Assembly (NCBI GenBank): GCA_019242475.1
Contig: JAFAVK010000122.1
Coordinates: forward strand, 1 to 52,594
DNA from: Acidobacteriota bacterium
Lineage (GTDB): Bacteria; Acidobacteriota; Blastocatellia; Pyrinomonadales; Pyrinomonadaceae
Length of the DNA stretch: 52,594 nucleotides
Reading direction: 5' to 3'
Shown: in pieces, positions 42,677-51,169 of the stretch
Layout of the letters: each line of letters starts with the position of its first letter
How positions within the stretch are numbered: the first letter of the stretch is position 1
Translations under genes and position numbers: made by a program
Notes under the pieces: model-generated
Database searches by the model: none
What the model was told of the DNA's origin: nothing
Seen by the model: only the letters and a program-made list of their open reading frames with translations

Positions 42677-45073
42677 ATGATTCCGATGAGAAGCCCTGCT
42701 TCTATCGTTTCGCGCCGGACGCGCCGCGCCGCCCTGTCGCTCTGCGCGGCGCTCGTCGTCCCCGCCTTCGTCTTCGCTCCGAAGACGAGTTCGCAGAGCG
42801 CGCCGCCCGACTACAAGAACCCGCGCCTGCCCGTCGAGCGGCGCGTCGCCGACCTGCTCGCGCGCATGACGCTCGAAGAGAAGGTGGCGCAGCTCGTCTG
42901 CCTCTGGGCCGGGCGGCCCGAGGCGGGGCCGAACCAGGGCTTCTCGACCGACCGCGGCGACTTCTCGCCCGCGGCCGCGGCCCAGTCGATGAAGAACGGC
43001 ATTGGGCAGATTGCCCGCCAGCGCGAGCGCAAAGACCCGCGCGAGGCGGCGCGCTTCGCCAACGCCTTGCAGAAGTGGCTCGTCGAAAACACGCGCCTCG
43101 GCATCCCCGCCATCTTCCACGACGAGATTCTGCACGGCCTGATGGCGCAGAAGGCGACGAGCTTCCCCACGCCCATCGCCCTCGCTTCGAGCTGGGACAC
43201 GGAACTCGTCACGCGCGTCTTCACCGCCGCCGCGCTTGAGACGCGCGCGCGCGGGAGTCACTTCGTCCTCGGCCCGAACCTCGACCTCGCGCGCGAGCCG
43301 CGCTGGGGTCGCACCGAAGAGACCTACGGCGAAGACCCCTACCTCGTCTCGCGCATGGGCGTCGCCGTCATCAAGGCGATTCAAGGCCCGGGGCCGGGCG
43401 TGGACGACGCGCACGTCATCGCCACCGCCAAGCACTTCGCCGCCCACGGCCAGCCCGAGGGCGGGACAAACATCGCGCCCGCGAACTACTCGGAGAGAGT
43501 TTTAAGGGAATACTTCCTGCCGAGCTTCGAGGCGGCGGTCAAAGAGGCGGGCGTGTTGAGCGTGATGGCCTCTTACAACGAGATCGACGGCGTGCCCTCG
43601 CACGCGAACCGCTGGCTTCTGGGGAAGGTGCTCCGCGAGGAGTGGGGCTTCGACGGCCTCGTCGTCTCGGACTACTACGGCATCCCGCAGCTCGTGAGTT
43701 TGCACAGGGTCGCGAACGACAAGTCGGAGGCGGCGCGGCTCGCCATCGGGGCGGGCGTGGACGCAGAGGTGCCCGACCCCGACTGCTACCAGACGCTCGT
43801 TCAGCTCGTCCGCGACGGCCAGGTCTCGGAGGCGACTTTGGACAGGGCGGTCGCGCGCAACCTCCGCGCGAAGTTCCTGCTCGGCCTTTTCGAGAACCCT
43901 TACGTTGACCCGGAGCGCGCCGCGCGCGTGACCGATTCGCGCGAGCACCGCGCGCTCGCCGCGGATGCCGCGCGCCGCTCGATGACGCTTCTGAAGAACG
44001 AAGGGAACCTGCTCCCGCTCGACCGCACGAAGCTGCATAACATCGCCGTCATCGGCCCGAACGCCGACCGCGCGCACCTCGGCGGCTACAGCGACCCGAA
44101 CCCCGCGCCCGGCGTGAGCGTGTTGCAGGGGTTGAAGACGAAGCTCGGCAGCTCCGTCAACGTCACCTACGCGCGCGGCGTCAACATCACGAAGGAGGGC
44201 GGCGACTGGTGGGCAGACACCTCGACGCCGTCCGACCCGGCGGACGACGAGCGCGGGATTGCCGAGGCGGTGAACGTCGCCAAAGCGGCCGACGCCGTCG
44301 TCCTCGTCATCGGCGGCAACGAGGACACGAACAAGGAGGCTTGGGCCGACAACCACCTGGGCGACCGCGACACGCTCGACCTGCCCGGCAGGCAGAACGA
44401 CCTCGTGCGCGCCGTGCTCGCGACCGGCAAGCCCGTCGTCGCCGTCCTCATCAACAGCGGCCCGCTCTCGATCAACTACGTGGCCGAGAACGTCCCGGCC
44501 ATCCTCGAAGGCTTCTACCTCGGCGAGGAGACGGGGACGGGCGTGGCCGACGTGCTCTTCGGCGACTACAACCCTTCGGGCAAACTCCCCGTCAGCTTCC
44601 CGCGCACGGTCGGGCAACTGCCCATCTACTACAACCACAAGCCGACGGCGAAGCGCGGCTACCTCTACACGAGCAAGGAGCCGCTCTTCCCCTTCGGCCA
44701 CGGGCTCTCCTACACGACCTTCGCCTACTCCGACCTCAAGGTCTCGCCGCAGCAGATCGGGCCGGCCGGGTCGGCGACCGTCACCGTCACGGTCACGAAC
44801 ACCGGCAAGCGCGCGGGCGAGGAGGTCGCGCAGCTCTACATCGACGACCTCGTCAGCTCCGTGACGCGCCCCGTCATCGAGCTGAAGGACTTCCGGCGCG
44901 TCTCGCTCGCGCCGGGCGAGAGCAAGACGGTGACGTTCACCCTGACGCCCGACAAGCTCGCGTTCTTCGACCTCGACATGCGGCGCACGGTCGAGCCCGG
45001 CTGGTTCGACATCATGGTCGGCACCAGCTCCGTCAACACGCGCAAGGTGAAGCTCGAAGTCGTCGCGCGCTGA
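42677..45073 (+). CDS. Glycoside hydrolase family 3, beta-glucosidase/beta-xylosidase type, exported
   Basis: A 798-residue enzyme with an N-terminal signal sequence (AALSLCAALVVPAFVF). The GH3 N-terminal barrel begins at about 52 (RVADLLARMTLEEKVAQLV); GPNLDLAREPRWGRTEETYG and TAKHFAAHGQPEGG are substrate-binding landmarks, and the nucleophile is Asp332 in GLVVSDYYG. The C-terminal alpha/beta sandwich domain (about 415-640) and a fibronectin III-like domain (about 690-795, NTGKRAGEEVAQLYIDD) complete the usual three-domain form. It would release terminal beta-glucose or xylose from oligosaccharides. GGAGGGAG lies just before ATG 42677; ATG 42686 is the alternative. It heads an operon with a second GH3 and a GH10-CE15 gene. 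Confidence 0.92.
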   Translation: MIPMRSPASIVSRRTRRAALSLCAALVVPAFVFAPKTSSQSAPPDYKNPRLPVERRVADLLARMTLEEKVAQLVCLWAGRPEAGPNQGFSTDRGDFSPAAAAQSMKNGIGQIARQRERKDPREAARFANALQKWLVENTRLGIPAIFHDEILHGLMAQKATSFPTPIALASSWDTELVTRVFTAAALETRARGSHFVLGPNLDLAREPRWGRTEETYGEDPYLVSRMGVAVIKAIQGPGPGVDDAHVIATAKHFAAHGQPEGGTNIAPANYSERVLREYFLPSFEAAVKEAGVLSVMASYNEIDGVPSHANRWLLGKVLREEWGFDGLVVSDYYGIPQLVSLHRVANDKSEAARLAIGAGVDAEVPDPDCYQTLVQLVRDGQVSEATLDRAVARNLRAKFLLGLFENPYVDPERAARVTDSREHRALAADAARRSMTLLKNEGNLLPLDRTKLHNIAVIGPNADRAHLGGYSDPNPAPGVSVLQGLKTKLGSSVNVTYARGVNITKEGGDWWADTSTPSDPADDERGIAEAVNVAKAADAVVLVIGGNEDTNKEAWADNHLGDRDTLDLPGRQNDLVRAVLATGKPVVAVLINSGPLSINYVAENVPAILEGFYLGEETGTGVADVLFGDYNPSGKLPVSFPRTVGQLPIYYNHKPTAKRGYLYTSKEPLFPFGHGLSYTTFAYSDLKVSPQQIGPAGSATVTVTVTNTGKRAGEEVAQLYIDDLVSSVTRPVIELKDFRRVSLAPGESKTVTFTLTPDKLAFFDLDMRRTVEPGWFDIMVGTSSVNTRKVKLEVVAR

Positions 45074-45095
45074 AGCGCCGCAACAGGGAGGGAAC

Positions 45096-47753
45096 ATGAA
45101 ACGCCTTCGCCGCGCGCTCTCGTGCGCGCTGGTTTTTAACCTCTGCCTCCTGCTCGTCTCGCCTGCGGCCGGGCAGACCCAGACGCAAAAGAAACTGCCC
45201 TATCTCGACCCGAGCGTGCCCATCGACCGGCGCGTGGACGACCTCGTCTCGCGGATGACGCTCGAAGAGAAGATTTCGCAGATGATGAACCACGCGGCGG
45301 CGATTGAAAGGCTCGGCGTCCCCGAGTACGAGTGGTGGAACGAGGCGCTGCACGGCGTCGCCCGCGCCGGCGTCGCCACGGTCTTCCCGCAGGCCATCGG
45401 GATGGCGGCGACGTGGAACCCCGAACTCGTCCGCGAGGTGGGCGACGTGGTCTCGACCGAGGCGCGCGCCAAGCACCACGAGGCCGCGCGCCTTGGCGAC
45501 CGCGGCCGCTACAAGGGGCTCACGTTCTGGTCGCCGAACATCAACATCTTCCGCGACCCGCGCTGGGGCCGCGGCCAGGAGACCTACGGCGAAGACCCCT
45601 ACCTCACCTCGCGCCTCGGCGTCGCCTACGTGAAGGGCTTGCAGGGCGACGACCCGAAGTATCTGAAGGTCGTCTCAAGCGTCAAGCACTACGCGGTGCA
45701 TTCCGGCCCGGAGCCGGAGCGCCACGCCTTCGACGCGAAGATTGACGAGCGCGACATGCGCGAGACCTACCTCCCCGCCTTCCGCGCGACGATTCTCGAA
45801 GGGCACGCCGAAGGGTTGATGTGCGCCTACAACAGCCTGGACGGCGAGCCCGCGTGCGCGAACAAAAAACTGTTCGACATCCTGCGGCGCGAGTGGGCCT
45901 TCGGCGGCCACGTCGTCTCGGACTGCGGGGCCGTCGAAGACATTTGGAAGGGGCACAAGTTCAAGCAGACCGAGGCGGAGGCTTCGGCCGTCGCCGTCAA
46001 GACGGGGACTGACCTGACCTGCGGGCGCGAGTACCGCTCGCTCGCGCAGGCGGTCAAAGACGGGCTCATCACGGAGGCCGAGATCGACGTGGCCGTCAAG
46101 CGCCTCATGCGCACGCGCTTTCGCCTCGGCATGTTCGACCCGCCCGAGTTGGTGAAGTACGCGCAGATTCCATACTCGGAGAACGACACGCCCGCGCACC
46201 GCGCGCTCTCGCTGCGCGCGGCGCGCGAGTCAATCGTCCTTTTGAAGAATGACAACGACACGCTGCCGCTCAAGAAGGATTTGAAGACGGTCGCCGTCAT
46301 CGGCCCGAACGCCGACGCGCCCGAGGTGCTTCTGGGGAACTACAACGGCACGCCTTCGAAGTCGGTCACGCCGCTGCAAGGCGTACGGGAGAAGGTCTCG
46401 GCCGCGACGAAAATTCTCTACTCGCCGGGGATGTACCCGACGGGCACGTTCGTCATGCCGGCGCCGCCTTCGGCCTTCGTGGGTTTGCGGGCCGAGTATT
46501 TTGCCAACGGCGAGTGGAAGGGCGAGCCCGCGCTCACGCGCGACGAGGCGCGGATCGATTACAACTGGGCCGCGGGCGCCCCCGCGCCGCAGTTGCCGGC
46601 CGACAACTTCTCCGTGCGCTGGACGGCGCAGCTCGTCGCGCCCGAGTCGGGCAGGTACACCATCGGCTTCACCGGCAACGGCGGCGTGCGCGTGACTTTG
46701 GACGGCAAGACGGTCGTCGAGGATTTCGCCAACCAGCGGACGCGCACCTTGAAGCAGGAGGTCGAGCTGGACGCCGGGCGCGCGCACGAGCTGCGCGTCG
46801 AGTACAAAGAGAACGCGAACCAGTTCGCCTCGGCGCGTCTGGTCTGGGCGCCGCCGAACGGCGAGCGCGTGCTGCGCGAGGACGCTCTGGCGAAGGCGCG
46901 CGCGGCGGACGCGGTCGTGCTGGTGATGGGCATCAACCCATCGGTCGAGGGCGAGGAGATGGACGTGAAGCTCGAAGGCTTTAAGGGGGGCGACCGCACC
47001 GACATCTCCCTGCCGAAGCCGCAGGAGGAGTTAATCAGGCAGGTGCAGGCGCTCGGCAAGCCGGTCGTGCTCGTGCTGCTCGGCGGGAGCGCGCTCGCGG
47101 TCAACTGGGCGGACGAGAACGTCGGGGCGATAGTCGAAGCCTGGTATCCGGGAGAAGAAGGGGGGACGGCAGTCGCGGATGTGCTCTTCGGCGACTACAA
47201 CCCGGCCGGGCGTCTGCCCGTCACCTTCTACAAGTCCGTCGAACAACTGCCGCCGTTCGAAGACTACCGGATGCAGGGCCGGACTTATCGTTACTTCAAG
47301 GGCGAGCCGCTCTACCCGTTCGGCCACGGGCTCTCCTACACGACCTTCGAGTACGGCAGCCTGAAGCTGAGCGCGAAGAGCGTCCGCGCGGGACAGGGCT
47401 TGACCGTCACCGCCGACGTGAAGAACACGGGCGGGCGCGCGGGCGAGGAGGTCGTGCAGCTCTACCTGACAGACGTGGCCTCTGCCTACCCCGTCCCCAT
47501 CAGGTCGCTCGCGGGGCTGAGCCGCGTCAGGCTCAACCCCGGCGAGACCCGGCGCGTCTCGTTCGACATCAGCCCGCGCCAGCTCTCCGTCATCGACGAC
47601 CGCGGCCGCCGCGTCGTCGAGCCGGGCGAGTTTCTGTTGAGCGTCGGCGGCAAGCAGCCCGGATTCCGTGGGCACGCCGACGTGCGCACGACCGGCGTCG
47701 TCAACGGCCGCTTCAACGTGACCGGCGCCGTGACGGAGATACCCGAGAGGTGA
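45096..47753 (+). CDS. Glycoside hydrolase family 3 with inserted PA14 domain, beta-xylosidase-like, exported
   Basis: An 885-residue enzyme with a signal peptide (LSCALVFNLCLLLVSPAAG). The barrel shows RVDDLVSRMTLEEKISQM, WWNEALHGVARAG, SPNINIFRDPRWGRGQETYG, KHYAVHSGPEPERH and the nucleophile Asp276 in GGHVVSDCGAVEDI. That set is typical of the GH3 beta-xylosidase branch. A PA14 domain (about 465-590, FVGLRAEYFANGEWKG then GRYTIGFTGNGGVRVTLDGK) is inserted in the second domain, as in related plant-polysaccharide GH3 enzymes, and probably binds sugar. A fibronectin III-like domain ends the protein. It starts 22 bases after the first GH3 gene, with AGGGAGG upstream, and likely removes xylose from products of the following GH10 xylanase. 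Confidence 0.93.
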   Translation: MKRLRRALSCALVFNLCLLLVSPAAGQTQTQKKLPYLDPSVPIDRRVDDLVSRMTLEEKISQMMNHAAAIERLGVPEYEWWNEALHGVARAGVATVFPQAIGMAATWNPELVREVGDVVSTEARAKHHEAARLGDRGRYKGLTFWSPNINIFRDPRWGRGQETYGEDPYLTSRLGVAYVKGLQGDDPKYLKVVSSVKHYAVHSGPEPERHAFDAKIDERDMRETYLPAFRATILEGHAEGLMCAYNSLDGEPACANKKLFDILRREWAFGGHVVSDCGAVEDIWKGHKFKQTEAEASAVAVKTGTDLTCGREYRSLAQAVKDGLITEAEIDVAVKRLMRTRFRLGMFDPPELVKYAQIPYSENDTPAHRALSLRAARESIVLLKNDNDTLPLKKDLKTVAVIGPNADAPEVLLGNYNGTPSKSVTPLQGVREKVSAATKILYSPGMYPTGTFVMPAPPSAFVGLRAEYFANGEWKGEPALTRDEARIDYNWAAGAPAPQLPADNFSVRWTAQLVAPESGRYTIGFTGNGGVRVTLDGKTVVEDFANQRTRTLKQEVELDAGRAHELRVEYKENANQFASARLVWAPPNGERVLREDALAKARAADAVVLVMGINPSVEGEEMDVKLEGFKGGDRTDISLPKPQEELIRQVQALGKPVVLVLLGGSALAVNWADENVGAIVEAWYPGEEGGTAVADVLFGDYNPAGRLPVTFYKSVEQLPPFEDYRMQGRTYRYFKGEPLYPFGHGLSYTTFEYGSLKLSAKSVRAGQGLTVTADVKNTGGRAGEEVVQLYLTDVASAYPVPIRSLAGLSRVRLNPGETRRVSFDISPRQLSVIDDRGRRVVEPGEFLLSVGGKQPGFRGHADVRTTGVVNGRFNVTGAVTEIPER

Positions 47754-47771
47754 CACGGAGGGTTTAGACGG

Positions 47772-50132
47772 ATGAACTTGAAGAAGACTCTGTGTGCCGC
47801 CGCGTTCATCTTGATAATAGCGGCCGGCGGCGCGTGCCTCGGGCAGACGTTGCGCGAGTACGCAGACCGCGCGGGCGTTCTGGTCGGGGCGGCCGTCGAT
47901 CCGAGACTGTTGGAAGAGCCGGAGTATGCATCGACGCTCGCGCGCGAGTTCAACATGCTGACGGCGGAGAACGCTTTGAAGTGGGGCGCCATCCGCCCCA
48001 CGCGCGAGCGTTTCAACTTCGAGCCGGGCGACCGCCTCGTCGCCTTCGCGCAGCAGCACCGAATGAAGGTGCGCGGCCACTGCCTCGCCTGGAGCGAGTA
48101 CAACCCGCGCTGGCTGGAGAAGGGAAACTTCACGCCCGCGCAGATGTCCGAGCTGCTGCGCGAGCACATCACGAAGGTGATGCAGCACTACCGGGGCAAG
48201 GTCTTCGCGTGGGACGTGGTCAACGAAATCTTCCTCGCCGACGGCAGCGTGGAATCCTCCGTCTGGTACGACCAGCCCGGCATCGGCCTGAAGGGGAAGG
48301 GGACGGCCTACGTCGAGCAGGCGCTCCGCTGGGCGCACGCGGCCGACCCCGACGCGCTCCTCTTCTACAACGACTACGACACGGAAGGCATCAACCCGAA
48401 GTCCGACGCCGTCTACGCGATGGTCAAGGACTTTAAGAGCCGCGGCGTCCCCATCGACGGCGTCGGCATCCAGGCGCACATCGTTGACCTCGAAGCCAAA
48501 GACCTCGCCACCATCGAGCAGAACCTCGCGCGGCTCGCGGCGCTCGGGGTTCAGGTGCACATCACGGAGCTGGACGTGGACCTCCCCTCGGGCGCGGGCC
48601 AGCCCGACGCGGCGGCCTTGAAGCGTCAGGCCGAAATCTACCGACGCATTGCCGACGCGTGCCTGCGACAGCCGAAATGCAAGGCCTTCCAGACGTGGGG
48701 ATTCACGGACAAGTACACGTGGATTCCTAACTTCACGAAGGGCGCGAAGGGCGCGCCTCTGCCCTTCGACGAGAACTATAAGAAGAAGCCGGCCTACGAC
48801 GCTCTGCTCGCGGCGTTCCGCGAGCGCGCGCTCGTCCGCGCGGGTTTTCCTGCGCCGGTCGAGTTGACTGCGGAGCAGGATCATCAAAGGATGTTGAAGC
48901 TGTTGGGGATTGAACGTCTGCGGCCGGGCGTGGACGGCTACAACCGCGCGGCGCCGAACGCGGTCAACTACGACGAGTCGAAGGGCGGGCCGACGGCGCC
49001 GCTGCCCGACCCCCTGATTTTGAAGGACGGCCGGCGGGTCATGAACGCGCGCGCGTGGTGGGAGAGGCGCCGGCCGGAGATAGTTGAAGACTTCGACCGC
49101 GAAGTCTACGGCCGCGCCCCTTTGAAGACGCCCCGTGTTAAGTGGGAGGTCTTGAGCACGAACCGGGAGAAGAACGGCGACGTGCCCGTCGTCGTCAAGA
49201 AGCTCGTCGGCCACGTTGACAACTCCGCTTACCCGCAGGTCAACGTTGATATAGAACTGACCTTGACGACTCCGGCCGACGACGCCCGCCCTGTGCCCGT
49301 CATGTTGGAGCTGAGTTGGGTCTTCCCGCCGGGCTGGAAACCGCCGCCGGGCTTCACGCCGCCGCCGGGGCCGACGTGGCAGCAGCAGGTCTTGAAGCAG
49401 GGCTGGGGCTACGCGAGCTACGTCCCCGTCAGCGTCCAGGCGGACAACGGCGCGGGCTTAACGAAAGGCATCATCGGTCTGGTCAACAAGGGGCAGCCGC
49501 GCAGGCCCGACGACTGGGGCGCTCTGCGCGCGTGGGCGTGGGGCGCGAGCCGCGCGCTCGACTACTTCGAGACTGACAGGGACGTGGACGCGAAGCGGGT
49601 CGGCATCACGGGCCATTCGCGCTACGGCAAGGCGGCGGCCGTGGCGATGGCGTACGACACGCGCTTTGCCACCGGCTACATCAGCTCGTCGGGCGCGGGC
49701 GGGCTCAATCTTTACCGGCGCACCTTCGGCGAGCTTTTGGAGAACCTCGCGGCGTCGGGCGAGTACCACTGGATGGCCGGCAACTTTCTCAAGTACGCGG
49801 GGCCTTTGCATGCCGCAGACCTGCCCGTCGATTCGCACGAGCTGCTCGCGCTCATCGCCCCGCGCCCGGTCTTCGTCGGCGCGGGCACGACGGAGCAGGG
49901 GGACGGCTGGGTGGACGCGAAGGGGATGTTCTTAGCGACCGCCGCGGCCTCGCCCGTCTACGCGCTGTTGGGTAAGAAGGGGCTGGGGGCGGCGGAGTTT
50001 CCGCCCGCCGAGACGGCCCTGCTCGACGGCGACCTCGCCTTCCGCCAGCACGCGGGCGGCCACTTCCCCGGCCCGAACTGGCCGACCTTCATCACCTTCG
50101 CCGGCCGCTATCTTAAGGACAGTAGGCAGTAG
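47772..50132 (+). CDS. Bifunctional GH10 endo-xylanase and CE15 glucuronoyl esterase, exported
   Basis: A 786-residue protein with a signal peptide (LCAAAFILIIAAGGACLGQ). Residues about 25-355 form a GH10 barrel: NMLTAENALKWGAIRP, RGHCLAWSEYNPRWL, acid/base Glu152 in WDVVNEIF and nucleophile Glu266 in VHITELDVD. Residues about 365-786 match CE15 glucuronoyl esterase: SWVFPPGWKPPPGF, the nucleophile motif GHSRYGK with Ser616, LIAPRPVFVGAG and the likely catalytic His in HAGGHFPGP. GH10 cuts the xylan backbone; CE15 breaks ester links between glucuronic acid side chains and lignin. One protein would thus attack lignin-bound glucuronoxylan from both ends. GGAGGG is eight bases before the start. 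The stop codon lies in the next repeat (DSRQ stop). Confidence 0.92.
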   Translation: MNLKKTLCAAAFILIIAAGGACLGQTLREYADRAGVLVGAAVDPRLLEEPEYASTLAREFNMLTAENALKWGAIRPTRERFNFEPGDRLVAFAQQHRMKVRGHCLAWSEYNPRWLEKGNFTPAQMSELLREHITKVMQHYRGKVFAWDVVNEIFLADGSVESSVWYDQPGIGLKGKGTAYVEQALRWAHAADPDALLFYNDYDTEGINPKSDAVYAMVKDFKSRGVPIDGVGIQAHIVDLEAKDLATIEQNLARLAALGVQVHITELDVDLPSGAGQPDAAALKRQAEIYRRIADACLRQPKCKAFQTWGFTDKYTWIPNFTKGAKGAPLPFDENYKKKPAYDALLAAFRERALVRAGFPAPVELTAEQDHQRMLKLLGIERLRPGVDGYNRAAPNAVNYDESKGGPTAPLPDPLILKDGRRVMNARAWWERRRPEIVEDFDREVYGRAPLKTPRVKWEVLSTNREKNGDVPVVVKKLVGHVDNSAYPQVNVDIELTLTTPADDARPVPVMLELSWVFPPGWKPPPGFTPPPGPTWQQQVLKQGWGYASYVPVSVQADNGAGLTKGIIGLVNKGQPRRPDDWGALRAWAWGASRALDYFETDRDVDAKRVGITGHSRYGKAAAVAMAYDTRFATGYISSSGAGGLNLYRRTFGELLENLAASGEYHWMAGNFLKYAGPLHAADLPVDSHELLALIAPRPVFVGAGTTEQGDGWVDAKGMFLATAAASPVYALLGKKGLGAAEFPPAETALLDGDLAFRQHAGGHFPGPNWPTFITFAGRYLKDSRQ

Positions 50133-50336
50133 GCAGATGGCAGTAGGCAGTTAGGGTTGAGCCCCGGAGGGGCGGGATGTTTATAGCATAGATGTTTTAA
50201 TCAACCCCGAGCCCCGTGAAGGGCGACATGTGACATGCCGCTCCTCCGGAGCTGAGGGAATTAATAAACGTCCCGGACTATAAACATCTCGCCCCTCCGG
50301 GGCTCACTGCCTACTGCCATCTGCCTACTGCCTACT
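50121..50336. repeat. Nested inverted repeats: family B copy 3 enclosing family E
   Basis: Outer arms: a perfect 31-base pair, 50121-50151 and 50306-50336, of the family B sequence. Inner arms: 50159-50186 (starting GAGCCCCGGAGGGGCGGGAT) and 50278-50305, 27 of 28 bases. The core holds further degenerate half-copies (GAGCCCCGTGAAGGGCGACA at 50210, and CTCCTCCGGAGCTGAGG at 50241). Stops of both flanking genes fall within the outer arms. Confidence 0.88.
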
Positions 50337-51169
50337 TCAGCTTGAGCATCTCGCTGCCGGCCAGGAGCAACGCGCCGGAGCCGTACTCCTGGTTGTCGTC
50401 GGCGGTGGTCTTGGCGGGCGCCGCGCCGATCTGCTGCACCCAGCCGAGCCTGCCTTCTTCGTTGACGGAGGAGAGGAGGCCGGCCCACGCCTTGCGGATG
50501 ACGGGCAGGTAGGTCTTGCGTTCGAGGTGGCCGTTGTTGACGCCCCAGGCGAGGGCGTAGCAGAAGAAGCCCGTGCTGGAAGTCTCGGGCATCGGCGCCT
50601 CCGCCGGGTCGAGCAGTGAGGGGTGCCAGCGCCCGTCCTCGCCCTGCACGCGCGCGACCGAGGCCGCCATCGTCTGCAAAAGCTTCACGTAGCGAGCGCG
50701 CGTCGGGTGGTTCTTCGGCAGGTGTTGCAGGACGCGCACCGTGCCGCCCATCACCCAGCCGTTGCCGCGCGCCCAGAAGACCTTCTTGCCGTTCGCGTCC
50801 GGCTTGCCGATGTAGTTCTTGTCGCGGTAGTAGAGACCTTCGGCGGGGTCGAAAAGGAAGTCGGTCGTGTCCCACCACATCGCGTCGAGGAAGTCCAGAT
50901 ACTTCTTGTCGCCCGTCACGGCGTAGAGCCGCGCCAGCACCGGCGGCGCCATGAAGAGCGCGTCGCACCACCACCAGTCTTCGCGCCCGGGCCGGGGGCT
51001 CGCGACCATCGCGTCGATGACGGAGCGCGTGTGCTCGATTCTCGCCGGGTCTTTTTTCAGCATGTAGAGTTCGAGGAAGGTCTGGCCCAACGAGTGGTCG
51101 TCGGCGTGGCGCGGGCGGTCGCCGAGCTTCCAGTTCCGGCTCTCGGCCCAGCGCGTCGCCTGCTCTAAA
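50332..51169 (-). pseudogene. GH105/GH88 unsaturated glucuronyl hydrolase-like gene, cut by an insertion sequence
   Basis: About 278 codons of an alpha/alpha-barrel unsaturated uronyl (rhamnogalacturonyl) hydrolase. Landmarks in order: RHADDHSLGQTFLELY, REDWWWCDALFMAPPVLARL, LYYRDKNY, KVFWARGNGWVMGG (the RGNGW motif), ETSSTGFFCYALAWGVNNG and LGWVQQIG. Two of these, HADD and WWWCDALFMAP, contain the aspartates of this family. The reading frame continues upstream of ATG 51090 to YLEQATRWAE and then meets the left end of the insertion sequence at about 51170, so the 5' part lies beyond the element, outside the window. The enzyme removes unsaturated uronic acid from pectin or similar oligosaccharides. 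As interrupted it cannot be made whole, though an internal start at 51090 might give a short product. Confidence 0.82.

Noticed and set aside
47031..49214. A 727-codon minus-strand frame across GH3 and GH10-CE15
   Set aside because: Same reason: no motif, opposite to clear enzymes with catalytic residues.
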